This document shows, one piece after another, positions 12,301 through 19,571 of a stretch of DNA of 64,000 nucleotides. The translations under genes were made by a program, and so were the position numbers. The number at the start of each line of letters is the position of its first letter. Position 1 is the first letter of the stretch. The notes below the pieces were generated by a model, which searched no databases, was not told the origin of the DNA, and was given only the letters and a program-made list of their open reading frames with translations. Origin of the DNA: Isoperla grammatica (taxonomy: Eukaryota; Arthropoda; Insecta; Plecoptera; Perlodidae); the NCBI GenBank assembly GCA_945910005.1, contig OX246741.1, forward strand, positions 40,597,180 through 40,661,179, given 5' to 3'.

Positions 12301-13829
12301 GAGGAGTTATTACAGTAGTCGGTGTCTAATTGATAAGCTCTCTTTTGTTTCTATAAGGCGCATGTCTACTGTCTCTTAGCTCTGTGATACACTGAGGAGT
12401 TATTACAGTAGTCGGTGTCTAATTGATAAGCTCTCTTTTGTTTCTATAAGGCGCATGTCTACTGTCTCTTAGCTCTGATACACTGAGGAGTTATTACAGT
12501 AGCCGGTGTCTAATTGATAAGCTCTCTTTTGTTTCTATAAGGCGCATGTCTACTGTCTCTTAGCTCTGTGATACACTGAGGAGTTATTACAGTAGCCGGT
12601 GTCTAATTGATAAGCTCTCTTTTGTTTCTATAAGGCGCATGTCTACTGTCTCTTAGCTCTGTGATACACTGAGGAGTTATTACAGTAGTCGGTGTCTAAT
12701 TGATAAGCTCTCTTTTGTTTCTATAAGGCGCATGTCTACTGTCTCTTAGCTCTGTGATACACTGAGGAGTTATTACAGTAGTCGGTGTCTAATTGATAAG
12801 CTCTCTTTTGTTTCTATAAGGCGCATGTCTACTGTCTCTTAGCTCTGTGATACACTGAGGAGTTATTACAGTAGTCGGTGTCTAATTGATAAGCTCTCTT
12901 TTGTTTCTATAAGGCGCATGTCTACTGTCTCTTAGCTCTGTGATACACTGAGGAGTTATTACAGTAGTCGGTGTCTAATTGATAAGCTCTCTTTTGTTTC
13001 TATAAGGCGCATGTCTACTGTCTCTTAGCTCTGTGATACACTGAGGAGTTATTACAGTAGTCGGTGTCTAATTGATAAGCTCTCTTTTGTTTCTATAAGG
13101 CGCATGTCTACTGTCTCTTAGCTCTGTGATACACTGAGGAGTTATTACAGTAGCCGGTGTCTAATTGATAAGCTCTCTTTTGTTTCTATAAGGCGCATGT
13201 CTACTGTCTCTTAGCTCTGTGATACACTGAGGAGTTATTACAGTAGTCGGTGTCTAATTGATAAGCTCTCTTTTGTTTCTATAAGGCGCATGTCTACTGT
13301 CTCTTAGCTCTGTGAAACACTGAGGAGTTATTACAGTAGTCGGTGTCTAATTGATAAGCTCTCTTTTGTTTCTATAAGGCGCATGTCTACTGTCTCTTAG
13401 CTCTGTGATACACTGAGGAGTTATTACAGTAGTCGGTGTCTAATTGATAAGCTCTCTTTTGTTTCTATAAGGCGCATGTCTACTGTCTCTTAGCTCTGAT
13501 ACACTGAGGAGTTATTACAGTAGTCGGTGTCTAATTGATAAGCTCTCTTTTGTTTCTATAAGGCGCATGTCTACTGTCTCTTAGCTCTGTGATACACTGA
13601 GGAGTTATTACAGTAGCCGGTGTCTAATTGATAAGCTCTCTTTTGTTTCTATAAGGCGCATGTCTACTGTCTCTTAGCTCTGTGATACACTGAGGAGTTA
13701 TTACAGTAGTCGGTGTCTAATTGATAAGCTCTCTTTTGTTTCTATAAGGCGCATGTCTACTGTCTCTTAGCTCTGTGATACACTGGGGAGTTATTACAGT
13801 AGTCGGTGTCTAATTGATAAACTCTCTTT
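6326..13829. repeat. Tandem array 2, 93-bp unit, about 81 copies
   Basis: A head-to-tail array with a 93-bp period. Landmarks in order are TTTTGTTTCTATAAGG, CGCATGTCTACTGTCTC, TTAGCTCTGTGATACACTG, AGGAGTTATTACAGTAG and CGGTGTCTAATTGATAAGC. Frequent differences are C or T in GG[C/T]GCATG and AG[T/C]CGGTG, plus two separate 2-bp deletions: CTGTCTTAGC for CTGTCTCTTAGC, and CTCTGATAC for CTCTGTGATAC. Deleted units are 91 bp. The period is divisible by three, but TAA, TGA and TAA inside TCTAATTGATAAGC close the frames, so it is not coding. Each unit contains the inverted repeat CTACTGT and ACAGTAG about 35 nt apart. The units at 6424-6711 share the T form of GGTGCATG, showing local homogenisation. 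The last unit is degenerate (GATAAACTCTCTTTAAC). Confidence 0.97.
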
Positions 13830-13944
13830 AACTCTACATTCAAGCAGGATCGTCTCACCCATAAACATCCGCAATTAATTAACGGCTCAGATAAAGTCAC
13901 GGTTCTCAATACATTTCACAAGTGTTATGTAACACGTCACCAAC

Positions 13945-13965
13945 AAATTACCAATATGGTAATTT
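13945..13965. repeat. Inverted repeat, 8-bp arms
   Basis: AAATTACC at 13945-13952 and GGTAATTT at 13958-13965 are perfect reverse complements around a 5-nt loop AATAT. The second inverted repeat begins 16 bp downstream. This is a possible hairpin or palindromic protein site; its function is unknown. Confidence 0.8.
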
Positions 13966-13981
13966 TAATAAATTACAGCCG

Positions 13982-14001
13982 ATCATTATTACAATAATGA
14001 T
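13982..14001. repeat. Inverted repeat, 9-bp arms
   Basis: ATCATTATT and AATAATGAT are perfect reverse complements separated by AC, giving a nearly continuous 20-bp palindrome in AT-rich DNA. It lies 76 bp upstream of the transposon target-site duplication. Confidence 0.8.
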
Positions 14002-14076
14002 GCACATTTTCAGTATTGCATATTACTCTAGATCTATGTCTGTACTAATTGAGAATGTGCCAATAATTAGACTGGT

Positions 14077-14084
14077 CAAACGTC
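14077..14084 (+). repeat. Left target-site duplication CAAACGTC
   Basis: The eight bases CAAACGTC immediately precede the CAGG terminus of the element at 14085, and are repeated exactly at 15226-15233 just after the opposite CCCTG terminus. Eight base pairs is the target-site duplication length characteristic of the hAT superfamily. Confidence 0.88.
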
Positions 14085-14097
14085 CAGGCCCACCTTA
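14085..14097 (+). repeat. hAT left terminal inverted repeat
   Basis: CAGGCCCACCTTA, directly after the duplicated target CAAACGTC. It pairs imperfectly with the right terminus (10 of 13 matches). Transposase binding would be expected here and at the subterminal GC-rich blocks. Confidence 0.8.
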
Positions 14098-14881
14098 CCC
14101 CATAGGCACACGAGGCCCGGGCCTAGGGCGGCACTTTCCAGGGGCGGCAAATTTATTGGAAATTTGTACGTTATCAACCAATGGATTGATATTCAAGAAG
14201 TCAAAATCGTTTATATTTTACTTGTTTCGAAAACAAAATGTCATAGCTCATATCTCAATTTCTCACCTGAGCGTTCACGAAAAAGGACTTATATATATCT
14301 ATGCCCTTTTTATGGTTGGCTAGTCTAATTCGGATAAAAGAGTTGGGTGACAATGGGGAAGGGGTAGTGTTTAGAAATGGCAGGTGGAATAATAAGCCGA
14401 ATGGAGTTTTTGCCTGAATTCCTAGAATCTGAATATTCATTTTGAAAAGTATTGAAGTGTCCTTTATAGCAGCATGTAGAGACTTATTAGCCAAAACATG
14501 CTTTCATCTTGAGATGTTACAAACTACAAAAGCGTTCAGTCCAACAAATTATTTCTTAGTCTGTGCTTCTCGGAACCACATCAAACCACAATGCACTATC
14601 CCGCAATTAAATCTGTAAACAAAATGCTTTTTGCATGTTATAGTTTTCTTCTGGCGTTTTGAAATCGGTCAAGGTTTCAACTTCGTAAGGGAAGGTTCGA
14701 ATTCTGCACTTTTGTAGTGATTATTCTTGTGGTAAACTAGTGTGCTATAAAATGTCAGTTTTTCTGTAACTCTTCATCACGGGCACGTGTGTTAATGTGA
14801 CTTAATAGTATGACTATGACAGTGAGTGAAGTGAAGTACAATAAACTATATTAACAATTTTGTCACGTTCGTTATTGTAAT

Positions 14882-14977
14882 ATGTCGAACTTAACGCCTA
14901 GAGTTAGATTAAGTGGAGCCCAGTACAAGAAACGCTCTAAAGGGAAACGAGAGACTAGTATCAATGTTGTCCATTGA
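14882..14977 (+). pseudogene. Remnant of hAT transposase N-terminus (31 codons)
   Basis: An ATG at 14882 opens a 31-codon frame that ends at TGA 14975-14977. It contains LSGAQYKKRSKGKRE, and a basic LSGAQ-R/K-K segment of this kind is typical of the first residues of hAT transposases that carry TTF or zf-MYM type zinc fingers; this is recalled family knowledge, not a search result. No zinc-finger, catalytic DDE or hAT dimerisation region follows, so the element has lost nearly all of its gene. The position inside a TSD-flanked element and the plus orientation fit an internally deleted copy. The frame is short and chance resemblance is possible. Confidence 0.55.
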
Positions 14978-15155
14978 ATGTGAGCTAACAAAAACAATAC
15001 GCTTTGACACAGTCATTGAACGATTTGCCAGAAACAAATCCAGGATGAAACCTTTGTGAAATTGTAGGCTCGGCGATGGAGACTGGTGAGTGACAAATAT
15101 ATTCAGCATAAATTAATAAAAATGTGTTCATATGTTGTTGTTGCCGCTTAGTGTT

Positions 15156-15175
15156 GGGGGGGGGGGGGGGGGGGG
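15156..15175 (+). repeat. G20 homopolymer
   Basis: Twenty consecutive G residues inside the right part of the hAT element, followed by CGGCATTTG. This is unusually long for AT-rich DNA and a likely quadruplex former. The exact length is also a likely place for sequencing error. Confidence 0.9.
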
Positions 15176-15212
15176 CGGCATTTGTTGTCGGGCCTATGTG
15201 CAAGAAACATGT

Positions 15213-15225
15213 TAAGACGGCCCTG
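15213..15225 (-). repeat. hAT right terminal inverted repeat
   Basis: On the plus strand TAAGACGGCCCTG; its reverse complement CAGGGCCGTCTTA matches the left end at 10 of 13 positions. The duplicated target CAAACGTC follows at once. Confidence 0.82.
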
Positions 15226-15233
15226 CAAACGTC
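15226..15233 (+). repeat. Right target-site duplication CAAACGTC
   Basis: Exact copy of 14077-14084, abutting the CCCTG terminus of the hAT element. Confidence 0.88.
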
Positions 15234-16114
15234 CCTATGTGCTGCAACTTGCAAGGCATAGAACCACCACCAACATATTTGCCTTCTATAACAAGCTGTC
15301 CCCACTGACAATAGAACATTAAATGGATATGTTTACAATAATAAAAACAATATATTAGAATTTACAAATGAAGTCTCATATTGTTTTTCAGTCTGTGTTT
15401 AGAATGTTTCATTACTTTATTCAATTCCACAAAATCAACTACAGTACTGTTTATAGTTAACATGATGAAATAACGACAGACAAAAAATAAAAATTAGCCT
15501 TCTAACATCCAAGGTTCGAATTTCAAACTGACCAAAACGTTTAGAAACGTATAAATTTACTTACAACCTTCAACATCGTCCCTGCATTTCCCTTTTTTGT
15601 CTCCAACCCAACTGCATAACTGCACATTCACTAAGAACCTCCGCCTCGAAACACGCGGTCGCCAATATCTCGCGCATCGTATAATAAACCAATTGAGCAG
15701 CGTGTTCACGACAAAAGGTCGCGTTTGAAAAACTCACCTCTAAAATAAATAAAAGTAGTTATCCAGAATGGTGCGGTGGTCTCTCGATTGTGATGGTCAT
15801 TAGACTGGGCCCACTATGCGGAGAATGCGCACTTTGCTCTCCATACCTCGGCCCAAACGCGCAAAAACTATCGCTACTCAAAACTCGTCTCTAGATTTAT
15901 TTCTAACTGGAATACTTCTTGCGCTGTCGCCGTACTTCGTTATAATATAGCTACTGCTTCATTCGCTGGGTAGGTAAGATTGCGCGGACAAGTTCACCCT
16001 ACTAATTCATGCACTTTCGATCCCGATAAGGAAGTATGAGATTCCGAACAAAGGTTACTTTTTTCCTTCGCTCCTGTGTGATAAATCTACATTGCTCGTC
16101 CGAATGCAAGCTAG

Positions 16115-16134
16115 TCGGACAATGGGCTGTCCGA
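16115..16134. repeat. Inverted repeat TCGGACA / TGTCCGA
   Basis: Perfect 7-bp arms around a 6-nt loop. Just downstream another TGTCCG (within GTCGGTTGTCCGTC) gives a third half-site. The spacing suggests a protein-binding palindrome or hairpin in the GC-richer island, but this is inference only. Confidence 0.75.
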
Positions 16135-16205
16135 GTCGGTTGTCCGTCATAGATGGATCTCGCAGCACAGCGCGCACTGGTAATGGATCATTATCACGAG
16201 TTGCA

Positions 16206-16220
16206 ATGACTTGGAGTCAT
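16206..16220. repeat. Inverted repeat ATGACT / AGTCAT
   Basis: Six-base perfect arms separated by TGG. The core resembles paired bZIP half-sites (TGACT and AGTCA). Directly downstream on the plus strand is a minus-strand donor-like ACTTAC at 16222-16227. Confidence 0.6.
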
Positions 16221-16507
16221 CACTTACCAGTTACCAGTATGAGCCTTGCAGCAATCTAAGCGGCGTGTTCGTGTGGCATTCGATTCAGTTATTCATACTC
16301 TGCATATACAACCGATTTTCTAATGAAAAGTCGCATTAAATTTAAAATATAAGATAAAACAACAAATGATTAATTAAATAGCAGCGTAAAAGAATCAGGC
16401 ACTTTATAAGCATTCACCAAATATGCCTCAAATGCGTTCTTGAAACGATAAACTAGTGAATTTCAGATAGAACCTTCTTGTAAAATCTTTCATTGTAATA
16501 ATGTAAT

Positions 16508-16600
16508 CACGAAACCTTAGCCAGGAATCGATCCCAACCCCTTCGATCAACTCAATTACAACATCCACCTATACATGTTCCCACCATAACCGCTCTCAGG
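16508..16600 (-). mobile_element. Possible tRNA-derived SINE fragment
   Basis: On the minus strand GATCGATTC (16525-16533) fits the RNA polymerase III B-box consensus GWTCRANNC. Its flanks, GGTTGG before and CCTGGC after, could form a wobble-containing T-arm. I cannot identify a clean A box upstream, nor target-site duplications or a poly(A) tail, so this may be an old SINE piece or a chance match. A search for other copies in the genome would decide. Confidence 0.28.
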
Positions 16601-17040
16601 TTGTAGATTCGTGGAAGCCACGTTTTAATTAAAACCAAATCCTCAGCAATCTTAATTCAATTAACAGATACATATTATCCGAACTTGAAATTGCCGGTAT
16701 CTAAAAATAGCGCCATGTTACTTCTTATGTGGGCGGTCTCTGGTCAGTGGTCAGTTCAAGGTACCGAGCAGAGTTATTATCTGTGAGAAATAATTACCTC
16801 TTGACATGATATGACTTTCGTCTAGATACGAAGATAATACCCTTGTCTAGCTTATTAGTTATTAGTTGGGTAACGTTGTTCATAGCTCGTTTATCTTAAG
16901 ATAGGAATCTCTCCAACCGAACTCCTTTTAATAATCAATACTTTGTTAATTTGATGTTATTGATAATTGTCTGTAAGTACGATGAACATAAACATGGTGA
17001 TGGAGAGGCTGATGAGATAGGCTGCCAATATTGAAGCCCT

Positions 17041-17059
17041 CCCCCCCCCCCCCCCCCCC
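17041..17059 (+). repeat. C19 homopolymer
   Basis: Nineteen consecutive C residues preceded by GCCCT. It is the second of three long G or C runs in the unique DNA of this window. Confidence 0.9.
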
Positions 17060-17596
17060 ACTAGCTCCCACCTTCTGGAATAATGGCTACAAGACTGTGG
17101 CGGACCCTGTTATTTCGTTCGGTCTGTGATAATCTCAGTCAAATCTTGCCTCTATAGTCTATACACAAACTACTTAATGTGACCTCGCACCTGCCATAAA
17201 AGTTTCATAGCTTGTACAGACACGTTCATAGATATATGGGCATAATAATGTGCACAAAAACACGTTGGATTTTGTGAGCGCTTATTTTATTTTTTAAATG
17301 TAATTTTAATCTTGTAACATTTGACCATAATGTAAACATAAATTGTTGTTGGTGGTGGGTTGAAACATTTTTTAGTTCGTTTCGGTTTTGTGAAATGGTG
17401 GATGGACGATTGATTAGTGTCGTGGCAATGATTTAAGAAATGAGTGCGAATTATGTAGGTAGTGATTTGAGCCCGTCCCCTAGTTTCTATCCTCAGCCTC
17501 GATTACAAAAGACATCGCGGATAAGTTTATTGATATTTGTGAGACATTTATAAATGTATTATGCGTTTATTTTTTTAAGTTTCCAAATTTGCCCAC

Positions 17597-17645
17597 AGCT
17601 ATTATATTATAGCTATATACTACGATACTGGACTATAATAGTCCA
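17597..17645. repeat. Two adjacent AT-rich palindromes
   Basis: AGCTAT and ATAGCT form 6-bp arms at 17597-17614 with a 6-nt loop. Fifteen bases on, TGGACTAT and ATAGTCCA form 8-bp arms around a single A at 17629-17645. Two palindromes so close together are unusual, but they are not attached to any recognisable gene. Confidence 0.7.
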
Positions 17646-17807
17646 TAATTTATCCACAATTTATTTGTAGTCATTTTCGTTTGTATTTGTTTCTTTATTT
17701 CTTTTACTTTATTTACTTTTTTCTTATACTGTTTTTGTATTGCAACTATATCTTGAAATATTTCTCTAATTTCCATACGCACCCGACGCTCGCTCCGAAG
17801 ACCTACA

Positions 17808-17840
17808 CATCAACACCAGCATCAACATCAACATCAACAC
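17808..17840 (+). repeat. CATCAA hexanucleotide repeat
   Basis: Three perfect CATCAA copies at 17820-17837, preceded by a degenerate copy from 17808. A short simple repeat. Confidence 0.8.
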
Positions 17841-18514
17841 CTGGCTGACTTCCGCTTCTTTAATATTCGCACAAATGTGTTTTTTCATCAATGGTTGGTT
17901 CGCGTGTATTTCTCACGAGTGCCAACACAAAAACACAATATTTTAATTTATAACTATGGATTACACACTTTTAATACATTCATAACTTACATCAGACGAC
18001 CAACAAAAAATATACGAAACATGAAAAGAAAAAACAATAAAGTAACTTTCAAACACGGTTTATTAGCTGTTGTGTTCGATTAATGTGTTGGCAAGGAATT
18101 TTTTTTAATGCTCTGCTTCAGTAAAGAATGAGTTGTATTCAGTATAGTAGACGAAATACTTCATCAGTCTCGGCCTTACCAAAGGCTGCCAATATCACAC
18201 ACAATAACAAACAATACAGAAAACTGAACGATTAATAAAGCAATTTGCAAAATAGTACAATTTTGGTCTTAAACTTTTACGAGATTTATTTATGTTCTGT
18301 CTTCATACTTTGTCCATATAAATGATTCCGAAAGGTGAAAATGGACGCCTTCAAAGCATGAAGAACTACATCATAAATAAAAGAATAATTATGCTTTATG
18401 TGTTTGTCACATGAAGATGCAACTAGGACTATAAAGTAGTGGCATACGCACCTAATCAGCACACTGACTTTCCTTAAACTATTATAATATACTCACTATT
18501 GCCGGTGCAAATAG

Positions 18515-18541
18515 ATAAATAAATAAATAAACATTTATTTA
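18515..18541 (+). repeat. ATAA tetranucleotide repeat and hairpin
   Basis: Four ATAA copies (18515-18530) run into a hairpin with 9-bp arms TAAATAAAT and ATTTATTTA (18520-18528 and 18533-18541). Such ends are common in insect AT-rich microsatellites and beside retroelement tails, but no retroelement is identifiable next to it. Confidence 0.7.
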
Positions 18542-19201
18542 ATTGGTTGTTGCTACAGTGACATCGCAAGGTGAACATAATACGAATGGTCCACTCAACG
18601 AATCAAGATTCAGAACCAAAAAAACAAACAAGTTAAGAGTCATCGGTCTTCTAGTTGATGATGCAAACTAATACTTGTTGCTTAAATTAAAAACTCCGCT
18701 TAAATGAGTCCGATGGAAAGATATACTCGTAGAAAGAATAGATGTGTTACACTGGCCTTCGAACAAGTTGCACAGAAATAACGAAGCAAAAACCATACGA
18801 TTTAATTACCCCGATATTTAGTCGTTATAAGTTATCTGGCGAAGATAGAACAACTTCCTCCAGTCTCTCGAGAAAGATAAGAGATGTTTTTAATTACATT
18901 CGTTACAAAAAGGAACATTCAAAATTTAAAATTAACTTAGTCAATCCCGAGTCTCGGCTCTGGCTATATGTTTCAAGACAATCTCAGTAAAAAAAAAAAA
19001 TCCACTCGGCTATCATATGGTAGTTACCTCAAAACAACAAAACAATTCTCTAGACCGCCTTGTTAATTCCCCACTTGAAATCATGAAGTATGGAACCAGT
19101 TTCGTCGTATAAGATGAATGGAGGTACAGCCACCTCAGAAAACACAACATTTCGTCTGGTGTTGACCGTTTTCCCAGAGCGATTCATCATTTCCCCCCCG
19201 A

Positions 19202-19213
19202 CCCTAATTAGGG
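19202..19213. repeat. 12-bp perfect palindrome CCCTAATTAGGG
   Basis: A continuous self-complementary 12-mer downstream of a C7 run. The core TAATTA is a homeodomain-type half-site pair; function is unproven. Confidence 0.6.
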
Positions 19214-19571
19214 GATGCTGTCCAAAGTCCGAAAGGGGTATATCCCTAATCTTTTAACACACCGCGCTTAAAAGAGCTTCCAATCATGGTAAGGTTTTTT
19301 AATTTATAATTCGTGGTAAAATATCCTTATACCTTCGGTAGAAAGGCAAAGCAATAAATTTTCAATCGCTCAAAATCCTATCTACCATCCCGAGCTTTTT
19401 GAATGTGATTATCATTAAATTTGATGCTCTGCATGATGTGGTAATAAATAAAACTGATGGATCGCCTAGAAGCGTGAATAATTCGGTAAGATTGTAGCAA
19501 GTAGCCATTGTTTGACAGAGGTGGATGGTTGTGATAATAGAAGTGTTCTGCTAATTGCGGGGTCGGCTTGG

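Larger units (their letters stand above)
13830..14076. other. Unique spacer between array 2 and the hAT element
   Basis: A short AT-rich stretch between the end of array 2 and the target-site duplication of the transposon. It holds two near-adjacent hairpin sequences (listed separately) and no supportable gene. The forward open frame starting at 13922 runs across the transposon end and is judged spurious. Confidence 0.6.
14085..15225. mobile_element. Non-autonomous hAT-type DNA transposon, 1141 bp
   Basis: The left end reads CAGGCCCACCTTA and the right end, on the other strand, reads CAGGGCCGTCTTA: 10 of 13 positions agree, and both start with the CAGG typical of many hAT elements. Perfect 8-bp duplications CAAACGTC flank the termini, which is the strongest evidence for transposition. 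Subterminal blocks also resemble each other: CATAGGC with a nearby GGCCC near each end, and GGGCGGCA at 14126, 14142 and 15173. The interior is too short for a full hAT transposase (usually 500-700 residues). It retains only a 31-codon remnant resembling a transposase N-terminus at 14882-14977. A run of 20 G sits inside the right end. The intact TSD suggests a fairly recent insertion, and the terminal mismatches suggest an old or deleted family member that moved by using another copy's transposase. Confidence 0.85.
15234..19571. other. Unique region between the hAT element and array 3
   Basis: About 4.3 kb of mostly AT-rich single-copy DNA. Between roughly 15.6 and 16.3 kb it is noticeably richer in GC and CpG (for example CGCGGTCGCC and CTCGCGCATCG) and carries minus-strand splice-like signals, so a promoter or 5-prime exon is conceivable but unproven. 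The rest holds short palindromes, a C19 run, simple repeats, a possible SINE fragment and A or T runs. The longest ATG-started frame, 18742-18990, has no recognisable domain. No tRNA or rRNA gene is seen. Confidence 0.55.

Noticed and set aside
6326..13829. TATA-like TCTATAAGG in each unit of array 2 as promoters
   Set aside because: The motif is part of the repeat and no initiator or gene is attached; 81 copies of a weak match are not evidence of promoter function.
13922..14323. 133-codon forward frame
   Set aside because: It begins at TTG, GTG or a similar non-ATG codon (sequence TTATGT at the start), crosses from unique DNA over the target-site duplication and into the hAT left end, and has no domain. 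The Gly/Pro-rich part is the GC-rich transposon terminus.
14687..14702. Pol III B-box-like GGTTCGAATTC inside the hAT element, and a similar one near 15513
   Set aside because: The ninth position is T in both, so neither fits GWTCRANNC, and no A box is present.
14255..15311. Minus-strand frames of 66-108 codons in and near the hAT element
   Set aside because: They overlap the transposon end or the G20 run (giving polyproline) and lie opposite the transposase remnant; no domain recognised.
18742..18990. 82-codon ATG-started frame on the plus strand
   Set aside because: It has a real ATG and a mixed amino-acid composition, and ends just before an A-rich run, but a frame this long is expected by chance in 64 kb and I recognise no domain. 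It is the best residual candidate for a small gene or old retroelement piece; conservation would decide.
19512..19571. Upstream TTG start for the array 3 frame
   Set aside because: TTG initiation is not expected in an animal; the first in-frame ATG is 19572.
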